Below are positions 1 through 5,579 of a DNA stretch of 8,175 nucleotides, one piece after another (within the stretch, counting starts at the first letter, position 1; each line of letters starts with the position of its first letter). This DNA is from an uncultured Peptococcaceae bacterium (GTDB lineage: Bacteria; Bacillota; Peptococcia; Peptococcales; Peptococcaceae). The notes beneath the pieces are model-generated. The model searched no databases. It saw only the letters and a list, made by a program, of their open reading frames with translations, and was not told where the DNA came from. Location of the stretch: NCBI GenBank assembly GCA_902496505.1, contig CABVBB010000072.1, positions 1 through 8,175 of the forward strand, written 5' to 3'. The position numbers and the translations under genes were made by a program.

Positions 1-35
1 TATGATAATCCATATTCTTTTATCCGTCAAGTATC

Positions 36-74
36 AAAAGGCACAGCAGCTGCATAAGTTGCTGTGCCTTTTTT
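36..74 (+). terminator. Rho-independent terminator of an upstream gene outside the window
   Basis: A perfect 13-bp stem pairs 36-48 (AAAAGGCACAGCA) with 60-72 (TGCTGTGCCTTTT) across an 11-base loop and runs into six T (69-74). This is the classical intrinsic terminator form for + strand transcription. No coding region that it could end is visible in bases 1-35, so the terminated gene lies to the left. It insulates the GH18 gene that starts at 123. The left arm is A-rich, so it could also work on the opposite strand. Confidence 0.85.
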
Positions 75-122
75 GCCGAAATAGCGCATAATGGAGAAAA
101 ATAACGTTCATGAGGTGATGAT

Positions 123-1415
123 ATGCGTAAGAAAACGGTGATCGTCTTTCTGCTGGGGCTTGTCTGTGGTCTGGTGCTGATGGGCGGGCTCATGCGGCAG
201 GATCAGCGGCTGGATGCGGAAGCTGTGCCGCAGGATATGGTGGTCAGTGCTGTGCCACAGGAGACTGCGGACAGTCAAAAGGCCAGTGCCGCCAGCAGTT
301 CCAGCGCTGCGCCTGCCTGGGATAAAGAAACAGTGTACACGGGCGGCATGGAGGTGGTCTTTGGCGGCAAGATCTACCGCGCCAAATGGTGGACTCAGGG
401 TGAAACACCGGGCCAAGCCGACGTCTGGGAGGATACGCTGGTGGCAGCAGACAGCATGCTGCCTGCGCCGTCGCCCATTCCAGCCATTGATCCCACCGTG
501 GGCAAACGAGACGATTTCAAAGTATTGGGCTATTATCCCGCTTGGAAAGAGGATACGAGCAAGCTGCGCTATGATGTGCTGACCCACGTCAATTACGCTT
601 TTGCTATTCCCACGCAAGAGGGCGGGCTGCGGCCTTTGGATAATGCTCAGCAGGCGCAGCAGATCATCCGCGACGCTCACGCCGCTGGCTGCAAAGTGCT
701 GCTGGCCGTCGGCGGCTGGAGCTACAATGACACGCCGCTGGAAGCCACTTTTGTGGCTGCTACAGCCACAGCGGAAAAGCGCGCCGCTTTTGCCGACGCT
801 ATCTTGGCCATGTGTGACCAATATGGCTTCGACGGCGTGGACATGGACTGGGAGCATCCCCGCGTCGACGGCGGCAGTGCGCAGGCGTACGAAGCGCTGA
901 TGCTGGATCTGGCCGACCGTCTGCACGCGGAGGGCAAGCTGCTCTCTGCCGCCGTACTCAGCGGCGCGACCGCTGACGGCAATATTTACTACGATGCGGC
1001 CGCTCACAGTGACGCGGTGCTCAGTGCCGTGGACTACATCAACATCATGGCCTACGACGGCGGCGACGGCCAGCGGCATTCGTCCTTTGAGTTTGCCGTG
1101 AACTGCGGCACCTACTGGCGCGAGACCCGCCATCTCCCTGCGGACAAAGTGGTGCTGGGCGTGCCCTTCTACGCCCGCCCCAGCTGGGCAGCCTACGGCG
1201 ACATCCTTAGGAGTGTGCCTGACGCTTGGCAGAACGACCACACGAGCTACAACGGCATGGACGTCTGGTACAACGGCTGCGCCACCATCGCCCAAAAGAC
1301 CGACTACGCCCGCAAAAATCTCGGCGGTGTGATGATCTGGGAAGTCACCCAAGACGCTGCCGGCGAACACAGCCTGCTCACGGCCATCGGTCAAACTATC
1401 GCCCAAGAGGATTAA
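123..1415 (+). CDS. Glycoside hydrolase family 18 (chitinase-like) with N-terminal CBM5/12 chitin-binding module
   Basis: The 430-residue protein probably hydrolyses beta-1,4-linked N-acetylglucosamine polymers (chitin or a related glycan) outside the membrane. Residues 4-24 form a hydrophobic signal peptide or anchor; C15 is not in a proper lipobox. An Ala/Ser-rich linker (about 50-64) leads to a CBM5/12-like module (about 65-103) with the aromatic pattern W66, VYTGG, KIYRAKWWTQGETPG and W102. The GH18 barrel spans about 132-428: GYYPAW near the start, KVLLAVGGWS (191-200; commonly SxGG, here AxGG), the catalytic DxxDxDxE motif as DGVDMDWE (D237, D240, D242, acid E244), MAYD (309-312), and W406 in MIWE near the barrel end. 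All residues needed for substrate-assisted catalysis are present. GAGGTG at 112-117 sits 5 bases before the ATG and supports this start. An endo-beta-N-acetylglucosaminidase acting on another glycan is the main alternative; the CBM favours chitin. The next gene follows after 18 bases. Confidence 0.93.
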   Translation: MRKKTVIVFLLGLVCGLVLMGGLMRQDQRLDAEAVPQDMVVSAVPQETADSQKASAASSSSAAPAWDKETVYTGGMEVVFGGKIYRAKWWTQGETPGQADVWEDTLVAADSMLPAPSPIPAIDPTVGKRDDFKVLGYYPAWKEDTSKLRYDVLTHVNYAFAIPTQEGGLRPLDNAQQAQQIIRDAHAAGCKVLLAVGGWSYNDTPLEATFVAATATAEKRAAFADAILAMCDQYGFDGVDMDWEHPRVDGGSAQAYEALMLDLADRLHAEGKLLSAAVLSGATADGNIYYDAAAHSDAVLSAVDYINIMAYDGGDGQRHSSFEFAVNCGTYWRETRHLPADKVVLGVPFYARPSWAAYGDILRSVPDAWQNDHTSYNGMDVWYNGCATIAQKTDYARKNLGGVMIWEVTQDAAGEHSLLTAIGQTIAQED

Positions 1416-1433
1416 CAAAAGGAGGTCGAGCTC

Positions 1434-1748
1434 ATGTGGGGAGTCTGCTTAGATGCTGATCTCATCACTGACGGCTTGTTCCAAACCGTCGTCCAATACG
1501 AACCAACAGCCGACGGCCTGCGCCTGCTTGCGCCCTGTGCAGATCGTCTCCTGACACCGGATAAGGTGCGTCCCTTAACCGATCCGCCCCGCTTCCACTG
1601 GGGTCAAAAGGTCACTCCCCGCGCCCATCCCGAACGGGTCAGCACCATCCGCACCATTGGCTGGCATTTTAAACGACAAGCTTATTTCTATCTCCTGCAA
1701 GACAGCAGCAGACGGTATTTTGAAGACGAACTGGACAGCCCAGCGTGA
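1434..1748 (+). CDS. Conserved-looking small protein of unknown function
   Basis: This is a 104-residue soluble protein that I do not recognise by name. The start is well supported by AGGAGG (1420-1425) 8 bases before the ATG. There is no signal peptide or membrane segment. The C-terminal half (about 54-100) reads as a run of short beta strands: FHWGQKVTP, then a turn, TIRTIGWHFKRQAYFYLL, then RRYFEDEL. That pattern resembles small SH3-like barrels, in which an early strand with a 'G-x-K-V' turn is followed by aromatic strands. This fold is inferred from the pattern only. The gene is 18 bases behind the GH18 gene with no terminator or promoter visible between them, so it is probably co-transcribed. 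The link to glycan breakdown is positional only; the protein itself should stay in the cytoplasm. Confidence 0.75.
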   Translation: MWGVCLDADLITDGLFQTVVQYEPTADGLRLLAPCADRLLTPDKVRPLTDPPRFHWGQKVTPRAHPERVSTIRTIGWHFKRQAYFYLLQDSSRRYFEDELDSPA

Positions 1749-1752
1749 ACAG

Positions 1753-1785
1753 CAAGCGCCGCATGGATGAATCATGTGGCGCTTG
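1753..1785 (+). terminator. Hairpin after the GH18 unit, possible weak terminator
   Basis: CAAGCGCC (1753-1760) pairs with GGCGCTTG (1778-1785). The pairing continues past a G/T mismatch with CATG (1762-1765) and CATG (1773-1776) around a 7-base loop. It begins five bases after the stop codon of the 104-residue gene. There is no real T-run behind it (TTCATGCTG follows), so termination efficiency is doubtful. A role in mRNA 3' end stability is an alternative. Confidence 0.45.
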
Positions 1786-1816
1786 TTCATGCTGCCCGAA
1801 AATATTGCCCTTTTCT

Positions 1817-1867
1817 TTTCTCGAATATCGAGTTATAATGAGCTTACTAAACTCGATATTCGAGAAA
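1817..1867 (+). promoter_or_regulatory. padR-type operon promoter with double palindromic operator
   Basis: A perfect -10 box TATAAT lies at 1834-1839; the -35 region (about 1811-1817) is T-rich and weak. The -10 sits between two perfectly complementary 18-base arms, TTTCTCGAATATCGAGTT (1817-1834) and AACTCGATATTCGAGAAA (1850-1867), with a 15-base spacer. Each arm contains its own 5-3-5 palindrome (CTCGA-ATA-TCGAG at 1820-1832 and CTCGA-TAT-TCGAG at 1852-1864). The arms therefore look like two dimer-binding sites 32 bp apart centre to centre, about three helical turns. The left site covers the -35/-10 spacer and the right one lies just downstream of the expected start (about 1846). This is the expected layout for autorepression by the PadR protein encoded directly behind; that assignment is inferred. 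The ribosome binding site GGAGG follows at 1869-1873. Confidence 0.8.
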
Positions 1868-1879
1868 CGGAGGCTGATC

Positions 1880-2203
1880 ATGCCCAGAGAAAAATTCAAG
1901 ACCCTCACTGAGCAGATGTTTTACATCCTGCTCTGCCTGCATCAGGAATGCCGCGGCATGGATATCCTGGATATGGTGCGCCAAATGACCAACGGCCGCG
2001 TCAACATCGGTTCCGGCACGCTCTACGATCTGCTGGAGCAATTTGCCGCCCAAGAGATCATCCGCGAGACCAAAGCCGAAGGCCGCCGCCGCAGCTATAT
2101 CCTCACCGAAAAAGGACAGCAAATGCTCACCAGAGAATATGAGCGGCTGCGCTGTCAGATGGCCGATTATGAACACATCTTCCCCAAGGAGGCGCAGCCA
2201 TGA
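1880..2203 (+). CDS. PadR family transcriptional regulator (winged helix)
   Basis: The 107-residue protein matches the PadR winged-helix family. The diagnostic stretch is GSGTLYDLLEQF (44-55), the recognition-helix region with the GTLY signature, followed by the wing EGRRRSYILTEKG (67-79). After residue 80 comes a short C-terminal helix (about 80-100) for dimerisation, typical of the small subgroup. The reading frame is open back to 1745, but ATG 1880 is chosen. GGAGG (1869-1873) lies 6 bases before it, the promoter and operators lie upstream of it, and homology begins at this Met. The stop overlaps the start of the DUF2812 gene (ATGA at 2200-2203), so the two are translationally coupled. PadR/DUF2812 pairs recur in Firmicutes, where the regulator usually represses its own operon; the ligand is unknown. 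It most likely binds the palindromes at 1817-1867. Confidence 0.92.
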   Translation: MPREKFKTLTEQMFYILLCLHQECRGMDILDMVRQMTNGRVNIGSGTLYDLLEQFAAQEIIRETKAEGRRRSYILTEKGQQMLTREYERLRCQMADYEHIFPKEAQP

Positions 2204-3579
2204 AAGAGATCAAACGATGCTTTGCCAATTTTTCCTTTTACGATCCGCCCGCTATCCAGCATAAACTTGAGGAAATGGCCGCCCAAGGCTGGATGTTTGA
2301 TAAGCCCGGAAGCTTATTCTGGACTTACCGCCAGATCCCGCCGCAGAAGCTGCGTTTTGCTGTGACCTATTTTCCCGATGCTTCCGACTTTGATCCCGCC
2401 CCCACCGATGAACAGCTGACAAAAGAAGAATTCTGCGCCCTGGACGGCTGGCAGCTTGCCGCACGTTTCGGCAGTATGCAGATCTTTTACAGCGCCCAGC
2501 CCAATGCTGTTCCTATAGAGACCGATCCCCTCACGCAGGTAGAAAACATCCACCGCGCCATGAAAAAGGCCGTCCTCTTTCCTCAGCTGATCAGCCTGGC
2601 TCTGGTGCTTGTCGTCTGCCTGTCCCAGTTCGCCCTGTTCCGCCAAGACCCTATCGATTTTCTCTCGAGCGGTACTCAGCTTTATTTTGTCCCTTTCTGG
2701 CTGGAAATGCTCATGATCAGCCTGATAGAGATCGTTGCCTGCTTCTCCTGGTACGCCAAAGCCAAAAAAGCGGCCGAAAACGGCGTATTCCTGCCCGTCA
2801 AAAGCCGCAAAAAAGCTGGCTGGCTGCTGTGGCTCTTGTCCCTCTTCTTTTTGCTGCTGATCCTGGCCAGCATCAACACTTCTCTAGCGGTCATCGTGAT
2901 CGCACTGCTAGTCGTTGCTTTGACCTCACTGGCCGCCTATGGCATCAAGCAGCACCTCAAGAAAAAAGGCGTATCTCGCAGCGTCAATCAAGTGGTCACC
3001 ATTGCCAGCGTCGTCCTTTTGATGTTCCTCTTGAATGTTGCAGCGATTGCGGCTGTTATCAGCGGCCGTATCCATCTGCCAAGCGGCAGCACCCTCATAG
3101 ACACCTATACGTACGACAATATGACGTGGGATATTTATGACGATCCCCTGCCGCTAGCCATCGAAGACCTCATGACGGTGAACGCCCAGTGGTCCAAGCG
3201 GCAGGAACACGACGAAACCCTCCTGCTTGCGCGCACCACCTACAGCCAGCGGCCGCTCCTCACCGAATCACGCCACCACATACCCGATCTGACCTACACC
3301 GTCGTCACGCCCAAAATGACCGCCCTGTACCCCCTGCTCAAACAGGCTATGCTCGACGCCCATCAAGACGTCGTCCAAGACGATCTGCGCTTTCGCGACT
3401 CCTACTTTCCCATAGACGCTGCGCCCTGGCAGGCCGAAGAAGCCTATCAGTTGCACTGGAGCGACACCATGCTGGACACCTATCTCATCTGCTGGCCGGA
3501 CCAGATCATCGAGATCCACTTCTCCTGGACGCCCACACCCGCGCAGATCGCCATCGCCTGCGACAAATTGCGCACATGA
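2200..3579 (+). CDS. DUF2812 domain membrane protein
   Basis: The 459-residue integral membrane protein starts with a cytoplasmic DUF2812 domain (about 5-100). The family pattern is visible in LEEMAAQGW (23-31), followed by aromatic strands FWTYR and LRFAVTYFPD and ending near LDGWQL. Five hydrophobic segments follow, at about 125-147, 162-184, 207-226, 228-248 and 264-287, with Lys/Arg-rich loops (186-206, 250-260) that should face the cytoplasm. An odd number of spans puts the last about 170 residues (288-459) outside. That tail is rich in D, T, Y and W and I do not recognise it. The molecular function of DUF2812 is unknown; the constant pairing with PadR regulators suggests a role in envelope stress or drug response, which is inference. 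AAGGAGG (2186-2192) lies 7 bases before the ATG, which overlaps the padR stop codon. Confidence 0.88.
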   Translation: MKEIKRCFANFSFYDPPAIQHKLEEMAAQGWMFDKPGSLFWTYRQIPPQKLRFAVTYFPDASDFDPAPTDEQLTKEEFCALDGWQLAARFGSMQIFYSAQPNAVPIETDPLTQVENIHRAMKKAVLFPQLISLALVLVVCLSQFALFRQDPIDFLSSGTQLYFVPFWLEMLMISLIEIVACFSWYAKAKKAAENGVFLPVKSRKKAGWLLWLLSLFFLLLILASINTSLAVIVIALLVVALTSLAAYGIKQHLKKKGVSRSVNQVVTIASVVLLMFLLNVAAIAAVISGRIHLPSGSTLIDTYTYDNMTWDIYDDPLPLAIEDLMTVNAQWSKRQEHDETLLLARTTYSQRPLLTESRHHIPDLTYTVVTPKMTALYPLLKQAMLDAHQDVVQDDLRFRDSYFPIDAAPWQAEEAYQLHWSDTMLDTYLICWPDQIIEIHFSWTPTPAQIAIACDKLRT

Positions 3580-3581
3580 CC

Positions 3582-3616
3582 AAAAGCCCTCATCGCTGCC
3601 GATGGGGGCTTTTTCT
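3582..3616 (+). terminator. Bidirectional terminator between DUF2812 and sirtuin genes
   Basis: AAAAGCCCTCATCG (3582-3595) pairs with CGATGGGGGCTTTT (3600-3613), with one T-G wobble and a 4-base loop, then continues TTCT. It starts three bases after the DUF2812 stop. The A-run at the left foot gives a T-run on the minus strand as well. The convergent sirtuin gene ends at 3619, so one hairpin can serve both genes. Confidence 0.88.
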
Positions 3617-3618
3617 AT

Positions 3619-4485
3619 TTACCGCCCAGCCAGCTCGTGCAGGGCTTGGGCGGCATCCAAGCCGATGCAGATGGCTTTGGTGCGGTTTTCCTCCGCGCAG
3701 AGGGGATAACGGTCATTGATGCGGATGAGCGTCACATCCTGGCGGCTTTCGGTCAAAAATTCAAAGGGGAAGCGGATCAGATTAGGCTCGCTGTAGCCTA
3801 CGCCCACTTCTAGGAGCACTAAAGGCCCCGCCTCCGTGTCGCGCAGATAGTGATTCACCAGCCGCGCCTGTTCCTGATAAGGTGCGTGGCAGAAATGAGG
3901 CGTACTGCTGATATTGGGCGCCAGCGCCGCGCCGCAGTGCGGACAGCGCGGCCGCAAAGCCTCAGGCAGTACGAGCGTCTCGTCGTCGATGGCGGACAGC
4001 GCCTTGCGCAGATACGGCAGCACAGAATACGTCTCCGCTGTGCAGCCCTGGGCACACTGCAAACGGCTCAGATCGCCCTGCACTGGATAAATACGCCGCT
4101 CTTCAAACGAACTCTTGTAAAACAGCCCGTCCACAGTGGACGTGATCACCGCATAGTCCTTGTCAGCCACCAGCGCGAGCAGATCGTCATAGACCGCACT
4201 GCGCCCCATGGTAAAACGCAGCTCCTTGATGCGGCGGAACCAATAGCCCCAGTACCGCTCATCACTCGTCTCCAGCGCTGCCTCCGCCTGAGCATACGTC
4301 GCCAGCCCCGCTTCCTTAAGCGGTGCGAATGCCTCACTAAGCGCTGTATCCGGCCCGGCCAGCCCCGCCGCATACGACAGTCCCCAGCCTGCGCCGATGA
4401 CCATCCGCCCAGCCTCTGCCAAAACAGCCTGCACCTGCGCCCTCACCTCCGGCGTGATCATTGTAATACCCTTATCCTGCTTCAT
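3619..4485 (-). CDS. SirTM-like (class M) sirtuin, putative protein ADP-ribosyltransferase
   Basis: The 288-residue protein has a divergent Sir2 Rossmann fold. Visible blocks in order are GAGWGLS (31-37; NAD-binding GAG), YWGYWFRRI (79-87), TSTVDGLF (115-122; where classical sirtuins have TQNxD), VQGD (135-138) at the place of the catalytic 'HG', zinc pairs C144/C148 and C181/C184, LLEVGVGYSEP (224-234) and LIRIND (253-258). Gln136 in place of the catalytic His, plus the YWxYW block, match the SirTM class. That class ADP-ribosylates the lipoylated carrier GcvH-L rather than deacetylating (established for streptococcal and staphylococcal members). Odd points are Thr117 where Asn is conserved, and no macrodomain, GcvH-L or LplA2 gene beside it. 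ATG 4485 is chosen because GGAGGAG (4494-4500) lies 8 bases before it; an ATG at 4527 lacks such a site. A plain deacetylase is unlikely given the missing His. Confidence 0.82.
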   Translation of the reverse strand: MKQDKGITMITPEVRAQVQAVLAEAGRMVIGAGWGLSYAAGLAGPDTALSEAFAPLKEAGLATYAQAEAALETSDERYWGYWFRRIKELRFTMGRSAVYDDLLALVADKDYAVITSTVDGLFYKSSFEERRIYPVQGDLSRLQCAQGCTAETYSVLPYLRKALSAIDDETLVLPEALRPRCPHCGAALAPNISSTPHFCHAPYQEQARLVNHYLRDTEAGPLVLLEVGVGYSEPNLIRFPFEFLTESRQDVTLIRINDRYPLCAEENRTKAICIGLDAAQALHELAGR

Positions 4486-4516
4486 ATCACCCACTCCTCC
4501 AACTTTTCTGCCTCCC

Positions 4517-4522
4517 ATTATA
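4517..4522 (-). promoter_or_regulatory. Candidate -10 box of the sirtuin gene
   Basis: On the minus strand the sequence reads TATAAT, a perfect -10 match 31 bases upstream of the chosen ATG at 4485. The matching -35 position (about 4540-4545, TTTTCC) is a poor match. The promoter is therefore plausible but weak or factor-dependent. The mRNA leader would be about 25 bases and would include the GGAGGAG site. Confidence 0.4.
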
Positions 4523-4630
4523 CGCACAAATCCCCCGCCGGAAAAGCCTTTTGCGCAAAATCCCGCACAGTCCGCACGAAAAGTGCCATCACCTTGCTGG
4601 CAGGGTGGCAGTATCTAATTGCTGCACGCT

Positions 4631-4645
4631 GTCTTATAATAAGAC
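4631..4645 (+). promoter_or_regulatory. -10 box inside a 15-bp perfect palindrome before the RHH gene
   Basis: GTCTTAT-A-ATAAGAC is a perfect 7+1+7 palindrome that contains a perfect -10 TATAAT (4635-4640). The -35 position (about 4612-4617) is a weak match. A bound dimer here would block RNA polymerase directly, which suits autorepression by the RHH protein encoded from 4669. That assignment is inferred. The ribosome binding site GGGGGAGGTG follows at 4655-4664. Confidence 0.55.
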
Positions 4646-4668
4646 CATATCCCCGGGGGAGGTGCGAT

Positions 4669-4869
4669 ATGACAACGAACAAGCAAGTTTTCACGCTGCG
4701 TTTGGACGAAGGGACTTACCAAAAAATCGGCCATTTAGCCACTGCGGAGCATCGCTCTATGAGCAACTATATCGAATATGTTCTTTTGCGGCATATCGCA
4801 GAGATCGAAAAGGAACGCGGCGAGATCATGGTCGATGCCTCTCTCGCACCACTTTGTCCTAAAGGATGA
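4669..4869 (+). CDS. Arc/CopG-type ribbon-helix-helix protein (copy 1)
   Basis: The 66-residue protein has the ribbon-helix-helix layout. Strand KQVFTLRLDE (5-14) carries the alternating residues that contact DNA, helix TYQKIGHLATAEHRS (16-30) follows, and helix MSNYIEYVLLRHIAEIEKER (31-50) has the N-cap SMSNYIEYVL typical of Arc-type repressors. The tail 51-66 is not part of the fold. The frame is open far upstream, but ATG 4669 is chosen because GGGGGAGGTG lies 4 bases before it and the RHH fold begins there. It overlaps the following membrane-protein gene by ATGA (4866-4869). It is a near twin of the minus-strand protein at 5373-5555, identical at 33 of the first 40 positions by my count. 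It is probably an autoregulator; an antitoxin-like role is possible but no recognisable toxin is present. Confidence 0.9.
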   Translation: MTTNKQVFTLRLDEGTYQKIGHLATAEHRSMSNYIEYVLLRHIAEIEKERGEIMVDASLAPLCPKG

Positions 4870-5315
4870 AGACCCTCGACTGGCAAGCCCCGCTTCGCAA
4901 GCTGTCACGGCCTCTTTTATTTTTGATCGGGACGCTCCTGCTTTTTAGCCTGACCATGGCTAGTATGCAATTCGTAAACGATCCCCGCCGCCTGATCGGT
5001 GACTATCTCACCTCTCAAGGTTATGCTTACGACATAACGTCCGCTGAGATCGTGCCCCTCGGCTCAAACGCGTATGAACTGATCGACCCGCCCCTGGAAC
5101 CGCTGACGCAGACGCCCTTGGCGAAATGGCAGCTGTACCCGCTGGGACACTTTGTTTATTATGCCGTCCCCATAGATCTGCCGCCGCTGCATAAGGTCGA
5201 TCTGCACCTTACTTTGACAGACGATGACTATCAGCAGCTTGTTCAAGCCGCAGAACAGTCGGGCTTGAGCCTAAATGATTTTCTTGCCCAATACTTGGCC
5301 GCACACCTTCTTTAA
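4866..5315 (+). CDS. Single-span membrane protein with RHH-like C-terminal domain, function unknown
   Basis: I do not recognise this 149-residue protein. A basic N-terminus (K2, R11, K12, R15) precedes one hydrophobic segment (about 17-36), which reads as a signal anchor or signal peptide. The central part (about 40-108) is mixed, with a proline-rich stretch (IDPPLEPLTQTP, 73-84) and several aromatic residues. The last 40 residues look like an RHH unit: strand KVDLHLTLT (110-118), helix DDDYQQLVQAAEQSG (119-133), helix LSLNDFLAQYLAAHLL (134-149). By the positive-inside rule the tail would be outside the membrane, where a DNA-binding fold would be out of place; R41 and R42 after the span make the orientation uncertain. 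The start codon overlaps the stop of the RHH gene (ATGA), so translation is coupled. A weak AAAGGATG context is the only ribosome binding hint. Confidence 0.78.
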   Translation: MKTLDWQAPLRKLSRPLLFLIGTLLLFSLTMASMQFVNDPRRLIGDYLTSQGYAYDITSAEIVPLGSNAYELIDPPLEPLTQTPLAKWQLYPLGHFVYYAVPIDLPPLHKVDLHLTLTDDDYQQLVQAAEQSGLSLNDFLAQYLAAHLL

Positions 5316-5324
5316 ATAGAACAG

Positions 5325-5375
5325 CCCAAAAAGGCTATTGCTCACGGAAAAATCTTCCGCGGCAATAGCCTTTTA
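5325..5375. terminator. Bidirectional terminator hairpin, copy 1 of a repeated palindrome
   Basis: AAAAGGCTATTGC (5329-5341) pairs with GCAATAGCCTTTT (5362-5374). Inside it a second stem, CGGAA (5345-5349) with TTCCG (5355-5359), closes a 5-base loop, and an asymmetric TCA/CG bulge separates the stems. It lies 13 bases after the membrane-protein stop and directly at the stop codon (5373-5375) of the convergent RHH copy 2, so it can end both transcripts. The same hairpin, nearly base for base, occurs again at 5673-5725. Confidence 0.85.
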
Positions 5376-5555
5376 TGGTCTCGGCTCCCTGCCTATGCGC
5401 TCACATTGTTTATTTTCCATTTTCGTCATATGCTCTAGCAGAACGTATTCAATATAATTGGTCATCGAACGGCGTTCCGCCCTTGCCAAATGGCTGATCT
5501 TCTGATAGGTCGTCTCATCCAGACGCAATGTGAACACCTGCTTATGTGTGGCCAT
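5373..5555 (-). CDS. Arc/CopG-type ribbon-helix-helix protein (copy 2)
   Basis: The 60-residue protein is a paralogue of the RHH protein at 4669. It has strand KQVFTLRLDE (5-14), helix 1 TTYQKISHLARAERRS (15-30) and helix 2 MTNYIEYVLLEHMTKMENK (31-49). The DNA-contacting strand is identical in both copies, so they may bind the same site or form mixed dimers (inference). The C-termini diverge completely after about residue 42. The frame also allows a GTG at 5567, but that GTG is part of the ribosome binding site GGGGGTGAGG. ATG 5555 aligns with the start of copy 1 and is preferred. It stands alone, convergent with the membrane-protein gene, and its stop codon TAA abuts the shared terminator hairpin. 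Unlike copy 1 it has no partner gene. Confidence 0.88.
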   Translation of the reverse strand: MATHKQVFTLRLDETTYQKISHLARAERRSMTNYIEYVLLEHMTKMENKQCERIGREPRP

Positions 5556-5579
5556 CTCGCGCCTCACCCCCTAGAGACT

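Noticed and set aside
123..200. Lipoprotein signal in the GH18 protein (Cys15)
   Set aside because: The residues before Cys15 (GLV) do not fit a lipobox, and the Cys lies inside the hydrophobic stretch, not at its end.
108..1418. A 436-codon open frame on the minus strand opposite the GH18 gene
   Set aside because: It mirrors the GC-rich GH18 codons, has no family features and is Ala/Val/Gly/His-rich as expected for an antisense shadow. The + strand frame has intact catalytic motifs and a ribosome binding site.
1745..1879. N-terminal extension of the PadR protein by 45 residues
   Set aside because: It would translate through the promoter and operator. The residues do not fit PadR proteins, and a good ribosome binding site precedes ATG 1880.
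3850..4668. Upstream extension of the RHH copy 1 frame, 273 codons
   Set aside because: It runs antisense through the sirtuin gene and through the palindromic promoter. The RHH fold, ribosome binding site and paralogue alignment all begin at 4669.
4669..5315. Classical toxin-antitoxin pair (RHH antitoxin plus toxin)
   Set aside because: The second gene has a membrane span and an RHH-like tail but no RelE, MazF, PIN, Fic or other toxin motif. Coupled translation alone does not support a toxin call, so it is left as unknown function.
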